Source: Sphingobacterium lumbrici | GTDB taxonomy: Bacteria; Bacteroidota; Bacteroidia; Sphingobacteriales; Sphingobacteriaceae | Reading direction: 5' to 3' | NCBI RefSeq assembly: GCF_006476045.1 | Contig: NZ_SRZY01000028.1 | Coordinates: 1 to 64,000, forward strand | Length of the DNA stretch: 64,000 nucleotides | Part shown: positions 6,693 through 15,019 of the stretch, piece by piece | How positions within the stretch are numbered: position 1 is the first letter of the stretch | How the letters are laid out: each line of letters opens with the position of its first letter | Notes under the pieces: model-generated | Seen by the model: only the letters and a program-made list of their open reading frames with translations | Told to the model about the DNA's origin: nothing | Databases searched by the model: none | Made by a program: the position numbers and the translations under genes

Positions 6693-8699
6693 TTATCGTA
6701 TGATCAAATAAATTATTCCTATTAAAACTACAGTAAACGCAAATCCTAAATAATTCTGGAGTCTGCCATTTTGTATCCAGCGTAGCAGGTGTCCGATATA
6801 ATATGTCGTTCCGGCTACGGTATTAACGAAACCATCGACGATATATCGATCAATCCAGCTGCTGAAGGTTGATAATGAGCGAACGGCTGTTGCCGAGAAA
6901 TTCACTAGTCCGTCTATAACATACCGGTCAAACCAATAACTGATCTGCGCTAATGCCAGCGTAGACTCGACGAAGGTTTTATGGTATAGTTCATTTAAAT
7001 ACCCTTGATTGAGCGATGCCTGAATCCACCTGCTGTGTGGATTAAGCGGATAGCTGCCTTTGCTGTACCATCGCCAGCCTATCCACCATGCGATTAGCGA
7101 ACCACAGGTCAGGATGATGGGTATAATAACATGCAGTGCATGAATTTCAGCGAAAGGGTAAGCAACAGATAGCCCCTGTAAGATGCCGGCATCGGCATAG
7201 GATAGGGGATTCCAGGAGAAGATGAAGAATAGGGCACCTATACCTAATAATAGCATCGGGATCAGCATGGCATGGGGTGCCTCATGCAGATGTGTTACAT
7301 TCAGGTCTTTAAGACGAAATTCGCCAAAGAAGGCTTTGAATATCAACCTGCCGATATAAAATGCGGTAAGAATACTGACCACAACTAAAAGAACGGGGAT
7401 AATAAGATACAATCCACCATGGTGCAACGCCCATTCCCATGCGGTAATCACGATCGCGTCTTTTGATAGGTAGCCCGATGTCAGCGGAAATCCGGCAAGC
7501 GCTAAGGAGGCAATGGCCATTAAGGTAAAGGTCTTGGGCATATATCGGCGTAGTCCGCCCATATTCCGTAAGTCCTGCGGATCAAATTCCTGATTTTCGT
7601 GTGCCTTGAGATGTGCCATCTCATGGATAACAGCCCCGGCACAGAGAAACAGTAAACATTTGAAGAAGGCATGCGTAGTAAGGTGAAACATGGCGGCATC
7701 CCAGGCGCCTATGCCAACGCCTACCATCATATAACCCAGCTGGGAAATGGTGGAAAAGGCTAATATTTTCTTGATATCATATTGCCCCAGGGCGAAAAAA
7801 GCGGATGAAAGCGCCGTGATGGTTCCGATGATGGCGATGATGAGCAATACCGTTTCATTGAATAACGGAAATATGCTGGACAGCAAAAACACGCCTGCAG
7901 CAACCATCGTGGCCGCGTGGATCAAGGAGGAAACGGATGTGGGACCTTCCATGGCATCGGGAAGCCATACATGCAGCGGAAACTGTGCTGACTTTGCCAT
8001 GGCACCTAGGAAGAATGCAATACCCGCGACGGTCATCCAAGTGGTGTTTTTATCAATTCCCTGCGCAAAGAAACCGTCTGTGCCAAATAAGTCGACCAGA
8101 TCTAGGGTGCCGAAGGTGGAAAAGATAATGGCAATACCGATCAGAAAACCTAAATCCCCGATGCGGTTTACGAGGAATGCTTTTTTGTTTGCCTGTACGG
8201 CTGCTTCTTTGGTAAACCAAAATCCGATCAACAAATAAGATGCAAATCCCACCAGCTCCCAAAAGATATACATCATGAACAGGTTTTTGGAAATGGTAAG
8301 TCCAAGCATGGCAAAGCAGAAGAGGCTGAGGTACATCCAATAGCGATGTATGCCAGGATCTCCTTTCATATATGATCTGGAATAGATATGTACCGGAAGG
8401 GCAATAATACAGACAATAAACTGCATCAGTACACTGAGGTTATTCAATAAGATGCCTATGGTAAATGTTTTATCCCCGATGGTGAACCAATTGTATGTGG
8501 TAGATATAGTTGGGTTATCCCATACGGCCGTGAACACAAATCCACCACTGATGAGGGTGCTTGCCGCGATGGCGATCAACGATATCATGCCTGACGTTGA
8601 TTTCTTTCCTAGAATGGCCTGTATCACAAATGCGAGAAGGGGCAATAACACCACAAGGATGCTCATTGAAACAGGTGATATCGTTAGCAAATCTCTCAT
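6693..8699 (-). CDS. nuoL: NADH-quinone oxidoreductase subunit L
   Basis: Distal proton-pumping subunit of complex I, 668 residues. Conserved residues are in FWELVGFASYLLIGFW (Glu), GAMAKSAQFPLHVWLPDAME (Lys) and THAFFKCLLFLCAGAVIH (Lys on helix 12). The C-terminal third contains the long lateral region with further helices; it carries two similar segments, YWFDRYVIDGLVNFSATAV and SWIDRYIVDGFVNTVAGTT, an internal repeat often seen in this region. Its start overlaps the nuoK stop by one base, showing tight coupling. Confidence 0.98.
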   Translation of the reverse strand: MRDLLTISPVSMSILVVLLPLLAFVIQAILGKKSTSGMISLIAIAASTLISGGFVFTAVWDNPTISTTYNWFTIGDKTFTIGILLNNLSVLMQFIVCIIALPVHIYSRSYMKGDPGIHRYWMYLSLFCFAMLGLTISKNLFMMYIFWELVGFASYLLIGFWFTKEAAVQANKKAFLVNRIGDLGFLIGIAIIFSTFGTLDLVDLFGTDGFFAQGIDKNTTWMTVAGIAFFLGAMAKSAQFPLHVWLPDAMEGPTSVSSLIHAATMVAAGVFLLSSIFPLFNETVLLIIAIIGTITALSSAFFALGQYDIKKILAFSTISQLGYMMVGVGIGAWDAAMFHLTTHAFFKCLLFLCAGAVIHEMAHLKAHENQEFDPQDLRNMGGLRRYMPKTFTLMAIASLALAGFPLTSGYLSKDAIVITAWEWALHHGGLYLIIPVLLVVVSILTAFYIGRLIFKAFFGEFRLKDLNVTHLHEAPHAMLIPMLLLGIGALFFIFSWNPLSYADAGILQGLSVAYPFAEIHALHVIIPIILTCGSLIAWWIGWRWYSKGSYPLNPHSRWIQASLNQGYLNELYHKTFVESTLALAQISYWFDRYVIDGLVNFSATAVRSLSTFSSWIDRYIVDGFVNTVAGTTYYIGHLLRWIQNGRLQNYLGFAFTVVLIGIIYLIIR

Positions 8700-9004
8700 T
8701 AATCGCGCAAGTCAGTAATGTTATCGGGATTGATGGTTTTATATTTTCGATATACGTTGAGGATAATCGCCAGACCAACGGCAACAGCCGCCGCAGCCAG
8801 GACGATGGCAAATAGCGCAAACACCTGGCCTCCATAATTCACTTTATCGTACCTGCCGAATGCGACGAGGTTGAGAACGGCTGCATTAATCATAAGCTCT
8901 ATGCCCACTAATATCATGATAGCATTGCGTTTGGAGAGTACGGCATACAATCCGATACAAAATATGCAGGCACTCACGACCAGAAAATGTGTTAAGGTAA
9001 TCAT
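8699..9004 (-). CDS. nuoK: NADH-quinone oxidoreductase subunit K
   Basis: Three-helix subunit of complex I, 101 residues. The helix-2 glutamate (E36 of E. coli) is present in ILVGIELMINAAVLNL. The helix-3 glutamate (E72 of E. coli, normally in an AAAE motif) is replaced: the sequence reads LAAAAVAVGLAII, with alanine at that place. The codon is GCT on the coding strand. It overlaps nuoJ by four bases and nuoL by one. The gene is otherwise complete and belongs to the operon. Confidence 0.96.
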   Translation of the reverse strand: MITLTHFLVVSACIFCIGLYAVLSKRNAIMILVGIELMINAAVLNLVAFGRYDKVNYGGQVFALFAIVLAAAAVAVGLAIILNVYRKYKTINPDNITDLRD

Positions 9005-9543
9005 CTGTCTTCCTCCTTCCGTGACAAGTGGGCGGCACCAATAAGTGCCATCAGTAAGAATATAGATACCACCTCAAAGGGCAGGACGTACTGTGTCATG
9101 AACTTTACGCCCAATTGATTGATATTATTGTCTGTCGGTTGTATGATGTTGCCCCGACGAATATTTTCGGTAATCCAATAGGGTGTATTCTCCTGCCATT
9201 CCGCAATGCCGTACAGCATGACGCCCAGGAACCCCAGTACAAGCAGGAGGGATTGGGCATTAGGCAGCGACAAAAATCGAGCAGATGTATGTTGCAGGTC
9301 GGCCAGCAGCTCTTTGTTGGAAAGCATGAATGCAAATATCATAAGGATCAGCACACCGCCGACATAGATCAGGATTTGGGTGATAGCAACGAAATCGGCC
9401 AAGGCAAAAAGAAACAATCCGGCCATGGCAAATAAGACAATGAAGAATAAAAACAGGGCACGGGCTGTATTTTTTAAACCGACTACGAGAAGTGCCGATC
9501 CGATCGCTAAGGCTGCAAAAGCATAAAATATGACCTCTTCCAT
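9001..9543 (-). CDS. nuoJ: NADH-quinone oxidoreductase subunit J
   Basis: Five-helix membrane subunit of complex I, 180 residues. The typical helix-3 region is seen in YVGGVLILMIFAFML, with the preceding FVAITQILIY. The C-terminal helix VLPFEVVSIFLLMALIGA also matches the family. It starts directly after the nuoI stop and overlaps nuoK by four bases. Confidence 0.96.
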   Translation of the reverse strand: MEEVIFYAFAALAIGSALLVVGLKNTARALFLFFIVLFAMAGLFLFALADFVAITQILIYVGGVLILMIFAFMLSNKELLADLQHTSARFLSLPNAQSLLLVLGFLGVMLYGIAEWQENTPYWITENIRRGNIIQPTDNNINQLGVKFMTQYVLPFEVVSIFLLMALIGAAHLSRKEEDR

Positions 9544-10107
9544 TTATTTCTTTTTGGCTGCCTCCTTGTCAGCTTGGAATCTCGTCCATTCTTCTTTACG
9601 TTGCGCAATTTCTTCGTCACTCATTTCCGCAAAGCCATAGATTAAATCGGTCAATTTTGTCGTGCTGCGGTCGTATTGATCGGTCATGGTAATACATTCG
9701 GTGGGACATACTACGGTGCAGAGACCACAGTACATACACTTCGCCATATCGATATCAAATTGAGCGGCATATAGTCTTTTTACGCTGCCGTCCGACGTCT
9801 TTCCAATAGCTTCGGGAGATTTTACCGCTTCGATGGCGATGCAATCTACCGGACAGGCTTTGGCACATAGATCACAGACGATGCAATCGTCTATTTCTAC
9901 ATCCAGTTGATAGCGTGCTACTTCGGGAATGGGCATGGACTCCTTCGGAAACTGTACGGTGGTTATACCTTGTTGTTTATCGAAGTACTGCGGATCTCGG
10001 ATATCCAGCGAGGTACGTGCTTTACGCGCACGCAATAAGTGTCTTACAGTTAAAAGTAAACCTTTTACTGCCGTTGTAAATCCTTGTATAGTTGTTTTTA
10101 TGACCAC
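9544..10107 (-). CDS. nuoI: NADH-quinone oxidoreductase subunit I (2x 4Fe-4S)
   Basis: Ferredoxin-like subunit carrying clusters N6a and N6b, which pass electrons to the quinone site, 187 residues. Two complete motifs are present, CIVCDLCAKACPVDC at about residue 74 and CMYCGLCTVVCPTEC at about residue 124. The C-terminus ends in a Lys-rich tail. It is the only peripheral-arm subunit in this operon and lies one base after nuoH. Confidence 0.97.
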   Translation of the reverse strand: MVIKTTIQGFTTAVKGLLLTVRHLLRARKARTSLDIRDPQYFDKQQGITTVQFPKESMPIPEVARYQLDVEIDDCIVCDLCAKACPVDCIAIEAVKSPEAIGKTSDGSVKRLYAAQFDIDMAKCMYCGLCTVVCPTECITMTDQYDRSTTKLTDLIYGFAEMSDEEIAQRKEEWTRFQADKEAAKKK

Positions 10108-10108
10108 G

Positions 10109-11182
10109 TTATACCATGACTAAGATTCGCCAAATACCCGAAATAGCCATACATAGGAATGCGAGCGGGATCATTACTTTCCAGCAGAGATTCATTAATT
10201 GATCTGCACGGAAACGCGGTAATGTCCAACGTATCCACATTTGTATGCCTACAATAAAAAGGGATTTTGTTAAGGTCCAGAAGATCCCCCAATACAATCC
10301 TGTCGTCCACTCTGCTAGTTTCAATGCGCCTATGTTGGGAAGTGGGGTATTCCACCCGCCTAAGAATAGCACAACACCCAACATCGCGACTAAGAACATC
10401 ATCGCGTACTCCGCAAGGAATACGAAAGCGAACCGTATCCCGCCATATTCGGTATGAAAGCCGCCAATCAGTTCCGATTCCGCTTCAGGAATATCAAAAG
10501 GCGCACGGTTGCATTCTGCCAGGGATGCGATGAAAAATATGATATATACAACGATAAGATGTGGAGCCTGTAAGATATTCCAGGCAAATAATCCACCTAC
10601 TTCTGTTACATCCCATACACCGAAAAAATAAATATGCTCTGTGGCTAATATGCCTTGATTGAATACGATATCATTCAGGTTAAGCGTCTGCGTAATCATG
10701 ACGGCTGCAATAAGGGAAAGGCCTATGGGAATTTCATAGGAAACCATTTGAGCAATGGCTCTTATTGCACCTAACAGGGAGTATTTGTTATTTGAACCCC
10801 ATCCGGCCATCAGAATCCCTATAGCATCGATAGACACAACGGCCATAATAAAGAAAAGACCGGTATGGGTATCTGCAGGGATAAAATTTGGTGCCCATGG
10901 CATTACACTGAACCCGATGAATACCGCAGTGAAAATAACGACAGGTGCCAGGGCAAATAACACCTTATCGGCAGCACTCGGCGTAATGAATTCTTTTTGA
11001 AGTAGTTTGAGTATATCGGCAATGGTTTGTAGCATGCCATACTTTCCTGTTTCCATCGGGCCTAATCGATCTTGTACAAAACCCGCAATTTTACGCTCCG
11101 CATAGACTGCAAAAAGAGTGAACACTGCAATAAAACTAAATATTGCAAGCGGTATGATAATATGGATTACTAGATCAATCAA
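10109..11182 (-). CDS. nuoH: NADH-quinone oxidoreductase subunit H
   Basis: Quinone-site membrane subunit of complex I, 357 residues, with the loop GFVQDRLGPMETGKYGMLQT near residue 35 and the acidic loop RAPFDIPEAESELIGGFHTE, both lining the quinone chamber in the family. It is the first gene of the operon: upstream lies a promoter box at 11214-11221 and then a divergent lipoprotein gene, so nuoA-G are not next to it. The ATG at 11182 is the first plausible start. Confidence 0.97.
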   Translation of the reverse strand: MIDLVIHIIIPLAIFSFIAVFTLFAVYAERKIAGFVQDRLGPMETGKYGMLQTIADILKLLQKEFITPSAADKVLFALAPVVIFTAVFIGFSVMPWAPNFIPADTHTGLFFIMAVVSIDAIGILMAGWGSNNKYSLLGAIRAIAQMVSYEIPIGLSLIAAVMITQTLNLNDIVFNQGILATEHIYFFGVWDVTEVGGLFAWNILQAPHLIVVYIIFFIASLAECNRAPFDIPEAESELIGGFHTEYGGIRFAFVFLAEYAMMFLVAMLGVVLFLGGWNTPLPNIGALKLAEWTTGLYWGIFWTLTKSLFIVGIQMWIRWTLPRFRADQLMNLCWKVMIPLAFLCMAISGIWRILVMV

Positions 11183-11213
11183 GACTTTCTTTAGAACAAT
11201 TCTTAACTACGTG

Positions 11214-11221
11214 CAAACATA
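11214..11221 (-). promoter_or_regulatory. Bacteroidota -7 box of the nuoH-N operon
   Basis: TATGTTTG on the minus strand fits TAnnTTTG, about 32 bases upstream of nuoH. It supports transcription starting at nuoH rather than read-through from missing nuoA-G genes. The rest of 11183-11365 is AT-rich and serves two divergent genes. Confidence 0.5.
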
Positions 11222-11365
11222 CGGAAAACACAGCAAATGAAGTCCATTTTTTTATAAAATATAGTAAGTTAATAGATTTTTCTTTGGAAAGGAGAACGCA
11301 AAATGTAGCAAAAAGATTAAACCTTCCGTTAGGTTGATTGTATATATCATATAACAATAAATAAA

Positions 11366-11806
11366 ATGGATAGAAAATTTTTAAGTGCAGCAATCATTCT
11401 TGTATTATTAATAATGGGTTGTGGAACACAGATGGTGCCAACTTTGGCTGATCAGTCTGCTGATATTCTGGATAAGAAATGGCAACTCATCGAATTAAAT
11501 GGAAATCCGGTTGCGGAAGAAATAAACGGGAAGACACCTGGCCTTGAGCTTCTGGGTAAAGATAAACGATATATTGCCGTTACGGGGTGTAATGGAGTGG
11601 GAGGTGAATTTGAATTGGCCGGCAATAATGGGATACGGTTTTCTGCCGGGGTGTCAACGATGATGGCCTGCGAAGATATGTCTGTAGAATATGGGTTGAG
11701 AGATGTATTTGGTAAAGCGGATAATTTTACGATCAGTGAGGGTGTTCTAAGTCTCAACAAAGCTAAGATGGCTCCTTTGGCAAGGTTTAAATTGATGGAG
11801 AAATAA
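11366..11806 (+). CDS. META-domain lipoprotein (DUF306/HslJ-like)
   Basis: A 146-residue protein with a lipoprotein signal (hydrophobic core, lipobox IMGC, Cys at about residue 19) and one META domain. The domain signature is seen in KKWQLIELNGNPV, VTGCNGVGGEFEL and FSAGVSTMMACEDM, matching the family pattern of W-x-L, GCN and T-x-MAC. Members are envelope proteins linked to heat-shock and inhibitor functions (HslJ, META); the exact role is unknown. It is a single-gene unit, divergent from nuoH and ended by a strong hairpin. Confidence 0.85.
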   Translation: MDRKFLSAAIILVLLIMGCGTQMVPTLADQSADILDKKWQLIELNGNPVAEEINGKTPGLELLGKDKRYIAVTGCNGVGGEFELAGNNGIRFSAGVSTMMACEDMSVEYGLRDVFGKADNFTISEGVLSLNKAKMAPLARFKLMEK

Positions 11807-11817
11807 ATATAGTCACG

Positions 11818-11862
11818 CAAAAAGAAAGGCGGTAATGTTAAAAATTACCGCCTTTCTTTTTG
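11818..11862. terminator. Bidirectional rho-independent terminator
   Basis: A 19-bp stem with core AAAGGCGGTAAT and ATTACCGCCTTT, flanked by A-run and T-run, between two convergent genes. It can end both the META gene and citrate synthase transcripts. Confidence 0.9.
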
Positions 11863-11869
11863 TGAAAAC

Positions 11870-13156
11870 TTATCTTTTGTCAAAGTCTATGTAGTCACGT
11901 GTTGTTTCGCCAACATACACCTGTCTCGGACGACCGATAGGTTCTTTGTTGTCTCGCATTTCTTTCCATTGTGCTATCCAACCCGGAAGGCGACCCAGAG
12001 CAAATAATACCGTAAACATATCTGAATTAAAACCTAATGCGCGGTAGATAATACCGGAATAGAAATCAACGTTAGGATATAATTTTCTATCTACGAAGTA
12101 TTGATCTTTTAATGCAGCTTCTTCCAAACGTTTTGCGATATCTAAAACAGGGTCGTTAACGCCTAATTTTTCTAAGATATCGTCGCACGCTTTTTTGATG
12201 ATTTTTGCACGTGGATCAAAGTTCTTATATACGCGGTGACCAAAACCCATTAAGCGGAAAGGATCATTTTTGTCTTTGGCTTTAGCTAAGTATTTATCGG
12301 CATCGCCCCCATCGTTCTTGATATCTTCAAGCATCTCAATTACGGCTTGATTGGCGCCACCGTGAAGAGGCCCCCAAAGTGCATTGATACCAGCCGAGAT
12401 AGATGCGTATAAATTTGCATTTGACGAACCTACGATACGTACAGTAGACGTGGAACAGTTTTGCTCATGATCCGCATGTAAGATCAATAATTTATGCATA
12501 GCATCAATTACCACAGGATCGAATGTTTTTTCGCTATTTACCTCCCCAAAGATCATGTTTAGGAAATTCTCAATATATCCCAAATTGTTTTTTGGATAGA
12601 CAACGGGATGTCCCAGTGATTTCTTTTGAATCCAAGATACAATTGTTGGCATTTTAGCCAATAAATTAATAATTGTCTTGTCTTCCTCTTCTTCGGTTTG
12701 ATTTGGGTTTAATGACTCAGGGTAGAACGCTGAAAGTGCACCAACTAAGCAGGACAATTGTCCCATTGGATGCGACTTGGACGGGAATCCGGAGAAGAAG
12801 TTTTTCATATCCTCATGGATCATCATTTGTGCCCTAATATCTGCTCTGAATTTTTCCAATACTTCTTTCGTTGGAAGTTTGCCATAGATTAATAAATACG
12901 CAACTTCTATAAAAGTCGATTTCTCGGCTAATTGTTCAATAGGATAACCGCGGTATCTTAATATTCCTTTTTCTCCATCCAAAAAAGTAATGGCACTTTT
13001 TGTTGATCCTGTGTTTTTGTATCCAGGGTCTAATGTAATAAATCCGGTTTGGTCTCTTAATTTTGAAATGTCAACTGCTTGTTCGTTTTCTGTGCCTGTA
13101 ACTACAGGAAATTCAAAAGACGTGCCATTCAGTGTAATAGATGCTGTTTCCGACAT
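11870..13156 (-). CDS. gltA: Citrate synthase
   Basis: Type II (hexameric-type) citrate synthase of the TCA cycle, 428 residues. It condenses oxaloacetate and acetyl-CoA in the cytosol. Active-site regions are complete: DHEQNCSTSTVRIVGSS, GPLHGGANQAVIEML (His), GFGHRVYKNFDPRAKI (His) and NVDFYSGII (Asp). It is monocistronic, with a promoter box at 13233-13240 and a shared terminator behind. Confidence 0.97.
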   Translation of the reverse strand: MSETASITLNGTSFEFPVVTGTENEQAVDISKLRDQTGFITLDPGYKNTGSTKSAITFLDGEKGILRYRGYPIEQLAEKSTFIEVAYLLIYGKLPTKEVLEKFRADIRAQMMIHEDMKNFFSGFPSKSHPMGQLSCLVGALSAFYPESLNPNQTEEEEDKTIINLLAKMPTIVSWIQKKSLGHPVVYPKNNLGYIENFLNMIFGEVNSEKTFDPVVIDAMHKLLILHADHEQNCSTSTVRIVGSSNANLYASISAGINALWGPLHGGANQAVIEMLEDIKNDGGDADKYLAKAKDKNDPFRLMGFGHRVYKNFDPRAKIIKKACDDILEKLGVNDPVLDIAKRLEEAALKDQYFVDRKLYPNVDFYSGIIYRALGFNSDMFTVLFALGRLPGWIAQWKEMRDNKEPIGRPRQVYVGETTRDYIDFDKR

Positions 13157-13232
13157 AAGTATATATGTGTATTATAAACTTGTTGTGTAATAACTAATTC
13201 TGTTGTTAACAATTTGGAGAGGTAAGCCTGCC

Positions 13233-13240
13233 CAAATTTA
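13233..13240 (-). promoter_or_regulatory. -7 box of citrate synthase gene
   Basis: TAAATTTG on the minus strand fits TAnnTTTG, 77 bases upstream of the gltA start, leaving a 5' leader of about 70 bases. Confidence 0.5.
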
Positions 13241-13602
13241 ATCTCGCTAACTTAATTAAAATCCATATAATTACCAATTTTTTTAATGCAATCGATGTCA
13301 TCATGACTTTTATATGAAATATTTTAGTGACTCTTGATTCATGACTGGTGGTCTGGGATCGGATAACGAAAAATAGGTGATAGATCGCAGAAAATAGATG
13401 TCGCTATGTATGGCTTTAGATCCTTCGATGAATCTCAGGATGACAGTATTATTAAGTTAGCACCCTTAATAAGGCAATAACAAAAGATACGTGTACAGGG
13501 TAGCTGCCGCAGGCAGGCAATGACGTGTTTTTGAATTGATATGCTTAATAAAAGCTGTGCTTCAAAATCTACTATCTACCTAACTCCTAATCCCTAACTA
13601 TC
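13241..13602. repeat. Intergenic repeat-like region, no gene
   Basis: No coding sequence is visible. At 13418-13448 there is a segment of the form GATCCTTCGATGAATCTCAG followed by GATGACAG, resembling the interspersed CTTCGA...CTCAGGATGACA elements of Sphingobacteriaceae genomes. Further on are a small palindrome CCTTAATAAGG (about 13474) and a hairpin CTGCCGCAGGCAG (about 13504). These look like dispersed extragenic palindromic elements that have accumulated behind pth. Copy number cannot be judged from one window. Confidence 0.5.
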
Positions 13603-14166
13603 TTACTTCGTATTCAGATTCGTCATCGTTAGTTCAATGCCGATATTGATAAAGCTGTGGCACATCTTTACGGCGTGTTCGATTAAAGCGGGTAGATCTT
13701 TTTGTTCGTCTTTATCGAATGGGCCTAATACATAGTCGACCTGACGGCCTTTTGGGTAATTGTCTCCGATCCCGAAGCGAAGGCGTGGGTAGACTGGTCC
13801 GCCACATAGCGCCTCGATGGATTTCAATCCATTGTGTCCTGCAGCACTCCCTTTCGGTTTAATACGTAGGGAGCCAAAAGGAATCGCCAGATCATCTACA
13901 ATAACCAATACATTTTGGATAGGTACTTTTAATTGTTGCATCCAATAGTTTACCGCTTTTCCGCTCAGATTCATATAGGTGGTGGGTTTAATCACATACA
14001 CATTATGTCCGCGCTGTTTGAACTCGGTATAAAATGCCAGTTTAAGGGTAGACCAAGTCGAACCTGCCTGTTTCGCCAGTTCGTCTGCTACCATAAACCC
14101 GATATTGTGACGCGTATCTGCGTATTCTCTTCCAATATTGCCCAGTCCGACGATTAAAAAGTTCAT
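13603..14166 (-). CDS. pth: Peptidyl-tRNA hydrolase
   Basis: Releases peptides from peptidyl-tRNA that drops off ribosomes; 187 residues, normal length. Catalytic and binding residues are present: Asn in GLGNIGREY, His in DTRHNIGFMV, Asp in VIVDDLAIPFG, Asn in AAGHNGLKSIE. It lies behind rplY on the same strand, an order that is common, but a strong terminator and its own promoter box separate them. Confidence 0.97.
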   Translation of the reverse strand: MNFLIVGLGNIGREYADTRHNIGFMVADELAKQAGSTWSTLKLAFYTEFKQRGHNVYVIKPTTYMNLSGKAVNYWMQQLKVPIQNVLVIVDDLAIPFGSLRIKPKGSAAGHNGLKSIEALCGGPVYPRLRFGIGDNYPKGRQVDYVLGPFDKDEQKDLPALIEHAVKMCHSFINIGIELTMTNLNTK

Positions 14167-14171
14167 GTGTG

Positions 14172-14179
14172 CAAAAGTA
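14172..14179 (-). promoter_or_regulatory. -7 box directly in front of pth
   Basis: TACTTTTG on the minus strand fits TAnnTTTG and ends only five bases before the pth start codon, so transcription would begin at or next to the ATG (a possible leaderless mRNA). Confidence 0.45.
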
Positions 14180-14215
14180 AAAAATAGATATTAGAAGTTA
14201 GAGAAAAGATCAACG

Positions 14216-14245
14216 AAAAAAGGCATCGGATATCCGATGCCTTTT
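14216..14245 (-). terminator. Rho-independent terminator of rplY
   Basis: Stem AAGGCATCGGAT and ATCCGATGCCTT followed on the minus strand by a run of T; it lies 20 bases behind the rplY stop. Confidence 0.9.
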
Positions 14246-14265
14246 GAGATAGCCGAAAAGCTAAC

Positions 14266-14862
14266 TTATTTTTTACCGCCTTTGGCTGCTTTAGCTGCTT
14301 CTTGCTCTGCTTGACGTAAAGCACGAGACATGATTACAGATACGATAGTATCGTCACCATTGTTCAATACTTTAGCGTTTTCTACTGTTACTTGATCTAC
14401 ACGGAAAGATTTACCAACTTCTAATGATTCCAAAGGAACTTCAATTTCCTGAGGCAAGTTGTTAGGTAATGCTTTAACACGAAGTTTACGTAATTTTTGA
14501 ACTAATTTACCCCCTAATTTAACACCTGGAGATGTACCTGTTAATTTTACAGGGATGTTGATAGAAACTTCTTTGTCATCCGACAACTCTAAAAAGTCAA
14601 CGTGATTAACTAAGTCCGTTAATGGGTGGAATTGTGCGTCTTGAACGATAGCTCTTGTTTTAGTTCCGTTGATGTCTAATTCTATGAATACAACCTCTGG
14701 AGTGTAAAGAACTGCTTTCAAATCAGCTGCGGATACTGAAAAGTGAGTTTGTTCTTTCCCACCATAAAGAACTGCAGGCACCTGACCTTGGTAACGCAAT
14801 TCCTTTGCATCTCTTTTCCCTACGTTCTGTCTTGCAGAACCGCTAATAGCAATTGATTTCAT
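14266..14862 (-). CDS. rplY: 50S ribosomal protein L25/Ctc
   Basis: 5S rRNA-binding ribosomal protein of the long (TL5/Ctc) type, 198 residues. The N-terminal L25 domain covers about residues 1-90 (SAVLYGGKEQ-like region VPAVLYGGKEQTHFS) and the C-terminal beta domain about 95-180, ending in a Lys/Ala-rich tail. It has a clear promoter, a leader of about 100 bases and its own terminator. Such long forms are standard in this phylum. Confidence 0.95.
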   Translation of the reverse strand: MKSIAISGSARQNVGKRDAKELRYQGQVPAVLYGGKEQTHFSVSAADLKAVLYTPEVVFIELDINGTKTRAIVQDAQFHPLTDLVNHVDFLELSDDKEVSINIPVKLTGTSPGVKLGGKLVQKLRKLRVKALPNNLPQEIEVPLESLEVGKSFRVDQVTVENAKVLNNGDDTIVSVIMSRALRQAEQEAAKAAKGGKK

Positions 14863-14961
14863 CTTTATGATTTTGTTTGTAAATTGTTGATGAGATTGCG
14901 TAAAACGTATTGATAACGTTCATTTTACAACCTATCTATTTTATTATAATAATTTGAGGTG

Positions 14962-14969
14962 CAAAGATA
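14962..14969 (-). promoter_or_regulatory. -7 box of rplY
   Basis: TATCTTTG on the minus strand is a near-ideal Bacteroidota -7 element about 100 bases in front of rplY, in an AT-rich upstream region. Confidence 0.6.
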
Positions 14970-15019
14970 ATGATAAAAATTAAATAATCAATGTATTATG
15001 ATTAAATCACTTTTGCAGT

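Noticed and set aside
11175-11393. A 72-codon minus-strand frame upstream of nuoH
   Set aside because: It covers the divergent promoter region and the start of the META gene and has no family features.
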